NCBI RefSeq assembly: GCF_036014175.1 | Contig: NZ_CP107917.1 | Coordinates: forward strand, 3,534,001-3,598,000 | DNA: 64,000 bases | Reading direction: 5' to 3' | DNA from: Streptomyces sp. NBC_00443 | GTDB lineage: Bacteria; Actinomycetota; Actinomycetes; Streptomycetales; Streptomycetaceae | In this document: positions 47,919 to 56,678 of the stretch, piece after piece | Position numbering within the stretch: the stretch's first letter is position 1 | Layout of the letters: every line of letters begins with the position of its first letter | Program-made: the position numbers and the translations under genes | Notes under the pieces: model-generated | Databases searched by the model: none | The model's input: the letters and a program-made list of their open reading frames with translations, nothing else | What the model was told of the DNA's origin: nothing

Positions 47919-48305
47919 ATGAAGCGCATGCTCGCCTCGCTGGGCGCCGTTGCCGTACTGGCCACGGGCGCCGTGGCCCTGACGCCGGCGGGGGCTTCGG
48001 CGGCACCGAACGGCTGCTGGGGCAGCGGGCCGAACAACTCCCGCTACTGCCACAACTACCAGGGCGGCAACGTGCTGTTCAACGGCAACGTCGCGGGCTG
48101 GCTGAACGCGGGCGACAACTGGTTCGTCTGCCAGAAGAAGTTCCCGGGCCAGGAGAACCCGCCGGTCGGTGACGCCCGCAACGACTGGTGGCTGTGGACC
48201 CAGGCCGACACCAACGTCAGCAACGGCGGCTGGGGCTGGTTCCCCGCCAACAAGGTGTCCGGCGGCGTGAACTACGGGGCGATCCCGGGTCTGCGCACCT
48301 GCTGA
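47919..48305 (+). CDS. Small secreted Cys/Trp-rich protein
   Basis: 128 residues with signal peptide ([21 protein letters not shown], given in part; cleavage near ASA-AP). The mature part is about 100 residues with four cysteines and many Trp/Asn/Gly (WLNAGDNWFVCQKK, DWWLWTQADTN, GGWGWFPANKV), a pattern seen in small actinobacterial SH3-like secreted proteins. GGAGGG nine bases before ATG 47919. It follows kinase module 1 on the same strand and could be its extracellular ligand or partner (inference). Confidence 0.72.
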   Translation: MKRMLASLGAVAVLATGAVALTPAGASAAPNGCWGSGPNNSRYCHNYQGGNVLFNGNVAGWLNAGDNWFVCQKKFPGQENPPVGDARNDWWLWTQADTNVSNGGWGWFPANKVSGGVNYGAIPGLRTC

Positions 48306-48329
48306 GCGCCTGCTCAGCGCCTGCTGACG

Positions 48330-48385
48330 GCACGCGTAGCGGCCTCCGGCTCCCTCGGGGGAGGGCCGGAGGCCGCTACGCGTGC
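48330..48385 (+). terminator. Long perfect terminator hairpin
   Basis: A 21-bp arm at 48330-48350 (begins GCACGCGTAGCGGCC) pairs without mismatch with 48365-48385 across a 14-base loop that can itself pair (CCTC/GAGG). It lies 25 bases after the stop of the secreted-protein gene. Confidence 0.8.
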
Positions 48386-48563
48386 CCGTACTTCTCCGTT
48401 CTACGGCAGCGACCAGAACCTGAAGGCTGCTCGGTTATTGCAGTGAACTCATGTGCGGATCCAGGGAAGATGACCCTGCGTCACTTACCGGAGCACCGAA
48501 GCCCCGGGTCCCTGAGTCTGCAGGTCTGATCTGCAGGCCTGATCCTGCAAGGAAGGTTCACTC

Positions 48564-49169
48564 GTGAGACCGAGCCGTATCGCCCTGACCCTCGTGGCAA
48601 CCGCCCTGACCCCGGCACTCCTGCTGGCCGCTCCGGCCTTCGCCTCCGAATCGGCCCCGCCGTCGTCCGTCACCGCGGCAGCCGCCTCCGACACGGACGG
48701 CTCGAACGTCGACGACATGTCCGACGACGACATCCGCGTAGCCATCATGCGCATCATCGCCGACCCCGCCACCGGCAAGGCCGTGTACGCCGCCGCGCAG
48801 AAGGCGATGGACGGCACCATCGAGGACCAGCGGTACTTCCTGAAGACGGGCCGCTGGACCGCCCAGGCCGAGGACGACCGCGTGGCCGTCGCCCGCATCC
48901 TCGGCACCGCCGACCCGAAGACCGACAAGGCGGTCATCAGGGAGGCCAACGAGGCCCTCGACGCCGGCACTCCGGAGGCCCTGCGCGCCTTCCTGGAGAC
49001 CGGTTACCGCCTCGCCCGCGCCGAGGACGACCGCGTCCGCGTCGCCCGCATCCTGGCCGACCCGACCATCAGCGACGCCCTGCGCGCGGCGGCGGAAGAC
49101 GCCATCGACGGTACGCCGGAGGAACTGCGGTACTTCCTTGAGGTCGGACAGTACGAAGTGGACGCCTAG
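48564..49169 (+). CDS. Secreted ALF-repeat protein
   Basis: 201 residues with a signal peptide (LTLVATALTPALLLAAPAFA). Three or more ~35-residue helical repeats follow, of the type DDRVAVARILG...AVIREANEALDAGTPEALRAFLETG, each with Asp-Asp-R and a closing (A/R)(A/Y)FL.TG. This is the ALF repeat found in exported actinobacterial proteins; function is unknown. GTG 48564 has GGAAGG about ten bases upstream. It lies between the two FHA/kinase modules. Confidence 0.8.
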   Translation: MRPSRIALTLVATALTPALLLAAPAFASESAPPSSVTAAAASDTDGSNVDDMSDDDIRVAIMRIIADPATGKAVYAAAQKAMDGTIEDQRYFLKTGRWTAQAEDDRVAVARILGTADPKTDKAVIREANEALDAGTPEALRAFLETGYRLARAEDDRVRVARILADPTISDALRAAAEDAIDGTPEELRYFLEVGQYEVDA

Positions 49170-49174
49170 GTCGA

Positions 49175-49199
49175 GTCCGCGAGGTCCCGCCTCGCGGAC
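49175..49199 (+). terminator. Terminator after the ALF-repeat gene
   Basis: GTCCGCGAGG (49175-49184) and CCTCGCGGAC (49190-49199) make a 10-bp stem with a five-base loop, six bases after the stop. Confidence 0.7.
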
Positions 49200-49272
49200 G
49201 CGCCACGCCGCGGGCAAGCTTCGTGATCTGTCCGGAACGCCCCTTACCCTGCCCTTCGTCGGCGGGGAAAGG

Positions 49273-49326
49273 GTTTTCCTCATGGGACTGGTTGTCCTCA
49301 TGGGATCGGTTGTCCTCATGGGATCG
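49273..49326. repeat. Three-copy 18-bp repeat in the FHA-2 leader
   Basis: Units GTTTTCCTCATGGGACTG, then GTTGTCCTCATGGGATCG twice, end 18 bases before the GTG at 49345. Each contains an in-frame ATG, so they also offer alternative starts (MGLVVLMGSVVLMG). Confidence 0.75.
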
Positions 49327-49344
49327 GGGGAGGGGGACGAGTCC

Positions 49345-50085
49345 GTGCACAGCGTCATCGTCGTACCACCGGCTTGCGCCGGGCCGGACGATCAGATCAG
49401 GATCGCCACAGGTGAACGTCTCGCCTTCGGCAGGGCGGGAACCGGCGGCGGTCTCACCATCGCGCACGACGGGGTGCCCCGGGTCGCCGGGGAGATCACC
49501 GCGCACCGGAACTTCTGGCTGCTGAGCAACCTCAGCGAACACCAGACCTATGTGGTCGAGAACCCCGAGGGCGCCGGGGAGCACATCAAGGTCGTCCCGG
49601 GCCGGGTGGACGCCCCCGTGCCGTTCGAGTTCTCGCGCGTGGTCCTGCCCGCGGCGGGCGATCTGCTCGCCTTCGACGTCTGGGCACCGCGCCACGCCTT
49701 TCGCAGTGTGGCGCGCACCGGACTCTCCGGCTCCGTCACCACCCCGGCCTTCGCCCTCGATCGCACCAAGCGGTACTTCGTGGTCCTGACCGCCCTGTGC
49801 GAACCCCGGCTGCGCGGCGAACCGCACGCCCCGCTGCCGGCGGTCGAGCAGCTGGTGGAGCGCCTGAGGTCGGTCTGGCCGGCGGTCACCAGGTCCGCGG
49901 TCTACTGGAACATCGACTACCTCGCCGTCAAGCTGCGGCTACGGCCCGGCCCCGACACGGCCGACCCCGGACAGCGCGTCAACGGCAAGAAGGAGTCGCT
50001 GGTCTCGCTCGCGCTGCGTTTCGATCTGGTCCGCGAGGACGACCTGGTCGTGCTGACCGCCGCGCCGAGCGAGGTGGCCGGATGA
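49345..50085 (+). CDS. FHA-like protein of module 2
   Basis: 246 residues, close paralogue of the protein at 45455: same start (HSVIVVPP versus YSIIVVPP), the FHA-like core LAFGRAGTGGGLTIAHDGVP, identical YVVENPEGAGEHIKV, and the same C-terminal block EPRLRGEPHAPLP ... YWNIDYLAVKLRLRPG ... NGKKESLVSLALRFDLVRED. As there, the canonical FHA His is not at its place (RVAGEIT). Start GTG 49345; upstream ATGs in the 18-bp repeats are alternatives. It overlaps the kinase start by four bases (ATGA). Confidence 0.75.
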   Translation: MHSVIVVPPACAGPDDQIRIATGERLAFGRAGTGGGLTIAHDGVPRVAGEITAHRNFWLLSNLSEHQTYVVENPEGAGEHIKVVPGRVDAPVPFEFSRVVLPAAGDLLAFDVWAPRHAFRSVARTGLSGSVTTPAFALDRTKRYFVVLTALCEPRLRGEPHAPLPAVEQLVERLRSVWPAVTRSAVYWNIDYLAVKLRLRPGPDTADPGQRVNGKKESLVSLALRFDLVREDDLVVLTAAPSEVAG

Positions 50086-51572
50086 CCGGGCAGCAGCCGC
50101 ACGCGGTCCCCGTACCGCACGGGTACCGCGTGGGCCACTGGGAGGTACGGGAACCTCTCGCCTCGGGCTCCTTCGCGACCGTGTACGCGGGCAGGCCGAC
50201 CGGCGAGGCGGATCCGGCCCTGCCCCGCCGGGCCGCCCTGAAGTTCCTGCCGACCGGCACCCGCACCCCGCGTCAGCTGCGTCATCTGCGCGAACTGGCC
50301 GAACGGGAGGTGGAGGTGCTGGCGCGGCTGCGGGCTCCCCGCCTCATCCGCATGTACGAAACGCTGACCGTCGACGACCCGGACCATCCCGAGCTGGACG
50401 GGGCCACCGTCATCGTCCTGGAACGGGCCGAGGGCTCTTTGGACACCGTCCTGGAGCACGACCCGAAGCCTGAGGCCGGGCCCGCGACGCTGGCCCAGGT
50501 CTGTGAGGGCCTGCGTCAGCTGCACCATGCGGGCTGGGTCCACGGCGACCTGAAGCCGGCCAACGTGCTGCTGATGAAGGACGCTTCGGTGCGCCTGGCC
50601 GACTTCAACATGGCGGCGGAACTGGACGGCACCCACGCCTACGCGCCCGCCTTCGCCACGCCCGACTACACCCCACCCGAGCTGCTGTGGCCGGAGATGG
50701 ACGAGCGGGGCACCCGGATCCGCCCGTCCGCCGACATCTGGGCGTTCGGGGTCCTCGCCCACCTCGTCCTCGCGGGTTCCTTTCCGCTGCCCGGCGGCAG
50801 CACGCAGGCACGCACCGACGCGGTGACGCGCTACGCGCACGGCGCCGAGGAATTGCGCCTGTCTCCCGAACTGCCGGAGCCCTGGCGGGAGATCGTCCTG
50901 GCCTGCCTCGCCCCCACCCACACGGAACGCATCACGGCGGAAGCTCTGCTACGACGCGTGGAGCGAGCGGCGCACGCCCCGCGCTCGGGGCGCCTGCCAC
51001 GCCTGCGCCCCCGCCCCTGGCACCGGCATCCGGTGGTGTCGGCGATGCTGGCGGCGGCGCTGGTGCTGCCGACGGCCCTGGTGGGCGGAGCGTACGCACA
51101 CGTCAACCACGACGACGGAACACCGGTGTACGAGGCCCTGCCCGCCGCGTCGAGGGCCCCGATCAGCACGGACGGCAAGGTGTCCGTCGGCTACGACCGC
51201 TGCCCGCGGGACAGCGTCTGCTTCTTCAGCGAGCACAACGGCTGGGGTGACATGTGCAGTTGGCGGGGCGACGACGCGAACTGGCAGGCGGGCGAGGAGA
51301 CGTGCGACTGGGCGGCCGACGGCCCCGTCCGCTCGATCTTCAACAACCTCGCCGGGAATCGGCGGAACCACGACGTGGCCTACTACCGCGGCACGGACTT
51401 CGAGGCGGCCGGCTACGACCGCAGCCGCGAGGCCCAGCGCACCGGCTGCGACAGGGTCAACTCCATGGACAACCTGGCAGGCACGTACGCACCGCACTCG
51501 CACCGGCTGGTCGACAGCTGTGCGAGCGGTGAGACCACGACGTGGGGCAGGTTCCTGTCCCTGTTCGAATGA
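50082..51572 (+). CDS. Transmembrane Ser/Thr kinase-like protein with I36/crystallin-like ectodomain
   Basis: 496 residues. The kinase domain is almost superimposable on that of module 1 (WVHGDLKPANVLLM, LADFNMAAEL, PDYTPPELLW), with the same HGD and DFN substitutions. One TM helix follows (VVSAMLAAALVLPTALVGGAYA). The outer domain is unrelated to module 1: six Cys, with CPRDSVCFFSEHNGWGDMCSW and SIFNNLAGNRRNHDVAYYRG, as in peptidase-inhibitor I36/beta-gamma-crystallin-like secreted proteins. The stop codon sits inside a terminator hairpin. I infer a receptor kinase with a different extracellular specificity. Confidence 0.82.
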   Translation: MTGQQPHAVPVPHGYRVGHWEVREPLASGSFATVYAGRPTGEADPALPRRAALKFLPTGTRTPRQLRHLRELAEREVEVLARLRAPRLIRMYETLTVDDPDHPELDGATVIVLERAEGSLDTVLEHDPKPEAGPATLAQVCEGLRQLHHAGWVHGDLKPANVLLMKDASVRLADFNMAAELDGTHAYAPAFATPDYTPPELLWPEMDERGTRIRPSADIWAFGVLAHLVLAGSFPLPGGSTQARTDAVTRYAHGAEELRLSPELPEPWREIVLACLAPTHTERITAEALLRRVERAAHAPRSGRLPRLRPRPWHRHPVVSAMLAAALVLPTALVGGAYAHVNHDDGTPVYEALPAASRAPISTDGKVSVGYDRCPRDSVCFFSEHNGWGDMCSWRGDDANWQAGEETCDWAADGPVRSIFNNLAGNRRNHDVAYYRGTDFEAAGYDRSREAQRTGCDRVNSMDNLAGTYAPHSHRLVDSCASGETTTWGRFLSLFE

Positions 51573-51587
51573 AACAGGGACAGGAAC
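51551..51587. terminator. Bidirectional terminator spanning the kinase stop codon
   Basis: GTTCCTGTCCCTGTT (51551-51565) pairs perfectly with AACAGGGACAGGAAC (51573-51587) over the loop CGAATGA, which contains the TGA. It separates the kinase from the convergent secreted-protein gene, whose stop is at 51597. Confidence 0.8.
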
Positions 51588-51596
51588 GGATGAGCC

Positions 51597-51950
51597 TTAC
51601 GGATAGAGCGTGTGGACGTTGGCGGTACTGCAGTTGCAGTCCTTGTGCTGCGAGGCCTCGATCTTGTACACCGGGCTGCGCCTGGTCGCCGTCGAGGTGC
51701 TGCTGGCCCAGGTGCCCCACGAGCCCTGCACCTTGATCCGCACGTAGGCGTGGCCCGCGCAATCCCCATCGGTCTTCTTGGTGGTGGTGGCCACGTGATC
51801 GCTGACCTTGCCGACGTACGTGGTGTCGTCGGAGCAGTTCCGGCTCCAGGTCTTGTTGGCATCAGCCGTCGCCGGCGCGGCCGCGAACATCGTCACGCTC
51901 AGCGCCGCGACGCCCAGCGCCGCCCCGTACTTGACTCGCGTCAGTGTCAT
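51597..51950 (-). CDS. Small secreted four-Cys protein
   Basis: 117 residues with a signal peptide (YGAALGVAALSVTMFAAAPATA). The mature ~85 residues contain four cysteines (SRNCSDD, DGDCAG, HKDCNCS), many Thr/Ser, and beta-strand-like stretches (GHAYVRIKVQGSWGTW). GGGGAG six bases before ATG 51950. It is convergent with the module 2 kinase. No family is recognised. Confidence 0.7.
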   Translation of the reverse strand: MTLTRVKYGAALGVAALSVTMFAAAPATADANKTWSRNCSDDTTYVGKVSDHVATTTKKTDGDCAGHAYVRIKVQGSWGTWASSTSTATRRSPVYKIEASQHKDCNCSTANVHTLYP

Positions 51951-51968
51951 GCTTTCTCCCCGTTTCCT

Positions 51969-52256
51969 GTGAACGACCGGGGCATCGGCAACTGCAAGCC
52001 CCGACCACAGTCTGCAGGGCGCTCGCTTCCCGCCGTACCTACAACTTTGCAGGTTCCGCCTGCGTCAGAGGCCCTGGTCAACATCCCCGCCTACGGCAGC
52101 ACCGACAACTGCATCACCGCCGAGGGCGCCTCCGGCTCCCACGTGGAGGCGATCCAGAAGGCGCTGGGCCTGGAGGACGACGGCGTGTACGGCCCGAAGA
52201 CCCGCGACAAGCTGAAGTGGCGCAGCACCACCGGCCACTGCGGCACCCTTCCGTAG
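51969..52256 (+). pseudogene. Peptidoglycan-binding-domain fragment lacking a signal peptide
   Basis: The frame ends in VNIPAYGSTDNCITAEGASG followed by SHVEAIQKALGLEDDGVYGP and KTRDKLKWRS, a PG_binding_1-like repeat with two cysteines. GTG 51969 has no ribosome binding site and gives no export signal, and it falls in the promoter of the divergent secreted gene. The likely explanation is a truncated secreted gene, though a short intracellular form cannot be excluded. The third kinase, just downstream, ends in the same kind of domain. Confidence 0.45.
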
Positions 52257-52353
52257 CCGCGAGCGCACATCCCCCGGCCGCCTCACGCGGTAGCCTCACA
52301 CCAACTGACGGGACACGAGTGGCCGTTGGGGAAGAGCAGCACTCGGGGGATCC

Positions 52354-54123
52354 ATGACCGACCACCGGCAGCCCATGCCATCACCCACCCCGGCGGCCGT
52401 CGACGCCGCTCTGGTGCAGGCGGGCGCCACCCCGCTGAAGCCGACCGCCCCCGCCCGCATCGGCCCCTACGTCCCCCTCGGACTGCTCGGCAGCGGCGGC
52501 ATGGGCCACGTCTACCTCGCCCGCCCCGCCGACAACACCCCGGGCCTCGCCGCCGTCAAGGTGATCCGCCCCGAGTACGCCGAAGACCCCCGCTTCCGGC
52601 GGCGTTTCGAGCGGGAGGCCGCCGTGCACGGCCGGGTCCACACGCCGCGCACGCCGCAGCTGCTCGGCACGGGGTTCGACGACTCGCTGCTGTGGATGGC
52701 GACGCAGTACCTGCCCGGCCTGGACCTCGCCGAGGCGGTGCGTGAGTGCGGCAAGCTGGAGCGCGCCGGGGTGTGGCGGCTGGTCGGGGACATGGGGCAG
52801 GCCCTGTCGGCACTGGCCGCCGCCGATGTCGTACACAGGGATCTCAAGCCGTCCAACGTGATCCTGTCCCCGCAGGGCGCCCACGTCATCGACTTCGGCA
52901 TCGCGCGGGCCGCCGACAGCAGCGCGATCACCTCGACCGGGAGCCGGGTCGGCACGCCTGCCTTCATGTCGCCCGAGTATCTGCGCGAGGGCCGCTGCGA
53001 CACCGCCTCCGACGTCTTCTCCCTCGCGGGAAGCCTGATCTACGCCGCCACCGGGCACGCCCCGTTCGGGGACGGCACGGGCGTCGACGTGATGCACCGG
53101 GTCGCGTTCGAGGAGCCCAAGCAGGACGTCATGGCCGAACTCACCGCCGTGGAGCCCGGGTTGGCCGCCCTCCTGACCGCCTGCCTTGCCAAGGATCCCG
53201 CCGGGCGTCCCACCCCGCGGCAGCTCACCGACGCCGCCACGGCAGCCGGTCACGGCGGCGCAGCCGTCTGGCACGAGCCGCTGAGCGCCCGGCTGCTGGC
53301 CCGACGGCAGGCCTGCGAGGTACTGGAAGGTGTCGCCGTCCAGGAGACCGCCCGGGCGCCCCTGAGTTCGCAGACCTCCCGGACCTCCCAGGAGACGGTC
53401 CAGTTGCGACTGCCCGGGGAGCGTACGGCTGTCCCCGCCCCGGAGGACGGGCGCAAGCGGCGCAAGCGGAGGGCATACGTCGCCGGCGCCGCGGGTCTCG
53501 CCGTGTGTGCCGTCGCCGCGGGCGCCTTCTTTCTCACCGGCCCGTCCATCGACGAAACGGCCCCGGCGGCGGCGACGTCGGCCGGCAGCACCGCCCCCGA
53601 CGACGCGCGGGGCGCTTCCCTCCCCAGCTCCTCCTCGTCGCCCTCCCGTGACAAGGAGAGGGCGGAGGAGAAAGGCAAGGACACCGACGCGAAGGCGTCG
53701 GCCGCCGCCGAGTCGGCCGGCCCGAGCGCCTCCGACGGCGGCGGCGCGGGCGGAACGCAGGCCACGCCCGGCGACGAGGCCTCCGCCCCCTCCGACGGCG
53801 AGGAGGGCGGCAACGGGGGCGGGGGCGCCCCGACCGCCACCCCCACCAAGACCGCCACGACGCCCGCCACCCCGCCCTGGATTTCGGACTGCGCCTACTA
53901 CGGCGGCACCGAACTCACCGACCGGGGCGACAAGGGTCAGCGCGTCGTCCAGGTCCAGTGCATGCTCAGCAAGCGCGGCTACAGTGTCGGCGGCTCGGGC
54001 GTGGACGGAGAGTTCGGCGCGGACACGGAGTCCGCGGTCAGGCTGTTCCAGAGCGACAAGGGGCTGGAGGTCGACGGCGAGGTGGGGCCCAACACCTGGG
54101 CGGCGCTGCGCAGTTCGACGTAA
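52354..54123 (+). CDS. PknB-type Ser/Thr kinase with C-terminal peptidoglycan-binding domain
   Basis: 589 residues. Canonical kinase: GLLGSGGMGHVYLARP, catalytic Lys in AAVKVIRPEYAED, HRDLKPSNVIL, DFGIARA, GTPAFMSPE and SDVFSLAG. After a basic stretch (RKRRKRRAY) comes one TM helix (VAGAAGLAVCAVAAGAFFL), a ~120-residue Ser/Thr/Gly/Glu-rich linker, and a PG_binding_1 domain (RVVQVQCMLSKRGYSVG, VDGEFGADTESAVRLFQ, VDGEVGPNTWAAL) with two Cys. It takes the place that PASTA repeats have in PknB, so it may monitor the cell wall. GGGGGA five bases before ATG 52354. Confidence 0.92.
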   Translation: MTDHRQPMPSPTPAAVDAALVQAGATPLKPTAPARIGPYVPLGLLGSGGMGHVYLARPADNTPGLAAVKVIRPEYAEDPRFRRRFEREAAVHGRVHTPRTPQLLGTGFDDSLLWMATQYLPGLDLAEAVRECGKLERAGVWRLVGDMGQALSALAAADVVHRDLKPSNVILSPQGAHVIDFGIARAADSSAITSTGSRVGTPAFMSPEYLREGRCDTASDVFSLAGSLIYAATGHAPFGDGTGVDVMHRVAFEEPKQDVMAELTAVEPGLAALLTACLAKDPAGRPTPRQLTDAATAAGHGGAAVWHEPLSARLLARRQACEVLEGVAVQETARAPLSSQTSRTSQETVQLRLPGERTAVPAPEDGRKRRKRRAYVAGAAGLAVCAVAAGAFFLTGPSIDETAPAAATSAGSTAPDDARGASLPSSSSSPSRDKERAEEKGKDTDAKASAAAESAGPSASDGGGAGGTQATPGDEASAPSDGEEGGNGGGGAPTATPTKTATTPATPPWISDCAYYGGTELTDRGDKGQRVVQVQCMLSKRGYSVGGSGVDGEFGADTESAVRLFQSDKGLEVDGEVGPNTWAALRSST

Positions 54124-54184
54124 CGGCGACAGACGCGGGTGAGGGGCGGGCCGCATGTGCTGCTCGCCCCTCACCCATGCCGGC

Positions 54185-55750
54185 TCAGTGGAAGAAGTGC
54201 CGCGTCCCCGTGAAGTACATCGTGACGCCGGCCTTCTGAGCGGCCTCGACGACCAGCTCGTCACGGACCGAACCGCCGGGCTGGACGATGGCCTTGACGC
54301 CGGCCTCGCTCAGGACGTCGATGTTGTCCGGGAACGGGAAGAAGGCGTCTGAGGCGACGTACGCGCCCCGGGCCCGCTCGGCGCCGGCCCGCTCGACCGC
54401 GAGCTTGCAGGAGTCCACCCGGTTGACCTGCCCCATGCCCACGCCCACGGACGCGCCGCCCTTGGCGAGCAGGATGGCGTTGGACTTCACGGCCCGGCAG
54501 GCCTTCCAGGCGAAGGCGAGTTCGGCCAGTTCCCCGGCGCTGAGCGCATCGCCGGTCGCCAGGGTCCAGTTGGCGGGATCGTCGCCGCCGGCCTGGAGGC
54601 GGTCGGTGACCTGGAGGAGGACGCCGCCGTCGACGGCCTTGACCTCGACGTCGTTCTTCGGGCCCTCGGGGGCGCGCAGCACCCGGATGTTCTTCTTCTT
54701 GGCGAGAGCCTCCAGGGCCCCCTCCTCGTAGTCCGGCGCGACGATGACCTCGGTGAAGATCTCGGCGACCTGCTCCGCCATCTCCTTGCTGACCGGGCGG
54801 TTGACGGCGATCACACCGCCGAACGCCGACAGCGGGTCACACGCGTGTGCCTTGCGGTGCGCCTCGGCGACGTCCGCGCCGATCGCGATGCCGCAGGGGT
54901 TGGCGTGCTTGATGATCGCGACGCAGGGCTCGGCGTGGTCGTACGCGGCACGGCGGGCGGCGTCCGTGTCCGTGTAGTTGTTGTACGACATCTCCTTGCC
55001 GTGCAGCTGCTCGGCCTGCGCGAGACCGCTCCCGCTGCCGTCGACGTACAGGGCCGCCGGCTGGTGCGGGTTCTCGCCGTAGCGCAGGGTGTTCTCGCGC
55101 TCCCAGGTGGCGCCGAGGAAGTCGGGGAACTGCGACTCGTCGGCGGGGGCGTAGGAGGAGGCGAACCAGCTCGCGACGGCAACGTCGTACGCCGCCGTGT
55201 GCTGGAAGGCCTCGGCCGCGAGCCGCTTGCGGGTGGTGAGGTCGAAGCCGCCGTCGCGGACGGCCGCGAGGACGTCGGCGTAGCGGGCCGGGCTGGTGAC
55301 GACCGCGACCGACGGGTGGTTCTTGGCGGCGGCGCGCACCATCGACGGACCGCCGATGTCGATCTGCTCGACGCACTCGTCGGGGGTGGCGCCGGAGGCG
55401 ACGGTCTCGCTGAACGGGTAGAGGTTGACGACGACGAGGTCGAAGGGCGCCACGCCCAGCTCGTCGAGCTGCTGCCGGTGGCTGTCCAGCCGCAGGTCGG
55501 CGAGGATGCCCGCGTGCACGCGCGGGTGCAGCGTCTTGACGCGGCCGTCCAGGCACTCGGGGAAGCCGGTGAGCTCCTCGACCTTGGTGACCGGGACACC
55601 GCCCGCGGCGATCTTCGCGGCCGTGGAGCCGGTGGAGACGAGCTCGACACCCGCCTCGTGCAGGCCGCGCGCGAGGTCTTCCAGACCGGTCTTGTCGTAG
55701 ACGCTGACGAGCGCCCGTCGAATGGCCCGCTTGTTGCTCTCGGCGGTCAC
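54185..55750 (-). CDS. purH: Bifunctional AICAR transformylase/IMP cyclohydrolase
   Basis: 521 residues, catalysing the last two steps of IMP synthesis (ZMP/AICAR to FAICAR to IMP) with 10-formyl-THF. The N-terminal cyclohydrolase domain shows [19 protein letters not shown] and [15 protein letters not shown]. The transformylase domain shows [46 protein letters not shown] and the end [17 protein letters not shown] 55750 overlaps the purN stop (GTGA). Its substrate ZMP is the ligand family of the glyA riboswitch in this window. Confidence 0.96.
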   Translation of the reverse strand: MTAESNKRAIRRALVSVYDKTGLEDLARGLHEAGVELVSTGSTAAKIAAGGVPVTKVEELTGFPECLDGRVKTLHPRVHAGILADLRLDSHRQQLDELGVAPFDLVVVNLYPFSETVASGATPDECVEQIDIGGPSMVRAAAKNHPSVAVVTSPARYADVLAAVRDGGFDLTTRKRLAAEAFQHTAAYDVAVASWFASSYAPADESQFPDFLGATWERENTLRYGENPHQPAALYVDGSGSGLAQAEQLHGKEMSYNNYTDTDAARRAAYDHAEPCVAIIKHANPCGIAIGADVAEAHRKAHACDPLSAFGGVIAVNRPVSKEMAEQVAEIFTEVIVAPDYEEGALEALAKKKNIRVLRAPEGPKNDVEVKAVDGGVLLQVTDRLQAGGDDPANWTLATGDALSAGELAELAFAWKACRAVKSNAILLAKGGASVGVGMGQVNRVDSCKLAVERAGAERARGAYVASDAFFPFPDNIDVLSEAGVKAIVQPGGSVRDELVVEAAQKAGVTMYFTGTRHFFH

Positions 55751-56376
55751 TGGATAACTACCTTTCGTCCCTCAATGCGATAGCCGTTGCGGGCGAGCCG
55801 CCCCACGACCTCGACGAGCAGCCTTCGCTCGACTTCCTTGATGCGCTCGTGCAGAGCGCTCTCGTCGTCCTCGTCCCGGACCTCGACCACGCCCTGAGCG
55901 ATGATCGGCCCGGTGTCGACGCCGTCGTCGACGAAGTGAACGGTGCAGCCGGTGACCCTGGCGCCGTACGCGAGCGCGTCGCGGACGCCGTGGGCGCCGG
56001 GAAAACTGGGCAGGAGCGCGGGGTGGGTGTTGACGAACCGCCCGCCGAAGCGCGCGAGGAACTCCTTCCCCACGATCTTCATGAACCCGGCGGAGACGAC
56101 GAGATCGGGCTCGTAGGCGGATACGGCCTCGGCGAGCGCCGTGTCCCACTCCTCCCGGCTGCCGTGGTCCTTGACCTTGCACACGAAGGTGGGCAGTCCC
56201 GCCCGCTCGGCCCGCGCGAGCCCCTCGATGTTCTCGCGGTCGGCGCCGACGGCCACGATCTCGGCGCCGTACGCCTCGGAACCGACGGCGGCGATCTCGT
56301 CGAGCAGCGCCTGCAGATTGGTGCCGGATCCGGAGACCAGCACGACGAGGCGCTTGGCCACGGGCTTGGCGGCCAC
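55747..56376 (-). CDS. purN: Phosphoribosylglycinamide formyltransferase
   Basis: About 209 residues; transfers formyl from 10-formyl-THF to GAR. Motifs are [18 protein letters not shown], the catalytic region [13 protein letters not shown] with [20 protein letters not shown], and [19 protein letters not shown]. The GTG at 56376 is preferred (AGAAAGG eight bases upstream); ATG 56409 would add 11 residues. It is translationally coupled to purH. Confidence 0.94.
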   Translation of the reverse strand: MAAKPVAKRLVVLVSGSGTNLQALLDEIAAVGSEAYGAEIVAVGADRENIEGLARAERAGLPTFVCKVKDHGSREEWDTALAEAVSAYEPDLVVSAGFMKIVGKEFLARFGGRFVNTHPALLPSFPGAHGVRDALAYGARVTGCTVHFVDDGVDTGPIIAQGVVEVRDEDDESALHERIKEVERRLLVEVVGRLARNGYRIEGRKVVIQ

Positions 56377-56678
56377 GGTGGGGCCCTTTCTCGGGGGTGC
56401 GTTCTTCATGCGGCCGACGGCATGTAGGTTCGCGTCCGTACGTCTCACATCTGTACGTTCATACGAATGCATCGCACCCCCGGATACGGGGAAGTCTACG
56501 AAGCAGCCGACCGTCAGCAACGATACCGGCACACCGGAAGGCCCCCACGGGACGGGGGCGTGGCCGGAAGGTAGCGTCTGGGGCGAGCGGGCTCGGGAAC
56601 GCGGTCGTCGTGCGGTGCGTTCTTCGTGTGACAGCTCAGAACAGCCAGCCTTATCGCCTAGGGGAAGACGCTCACTTG
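56377..56678. other. Divergent intergenic region purN / DUF4190-like gene
   Basis: 302 bases with no convincing gene. It contains the purN promoter region (a GC-poorer stretch around 56440-56520, e.g. CATACGAATGCATCG) and the promoter of the gene at 56679. No riboswitch pattern was found. Confidence 0.4.
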
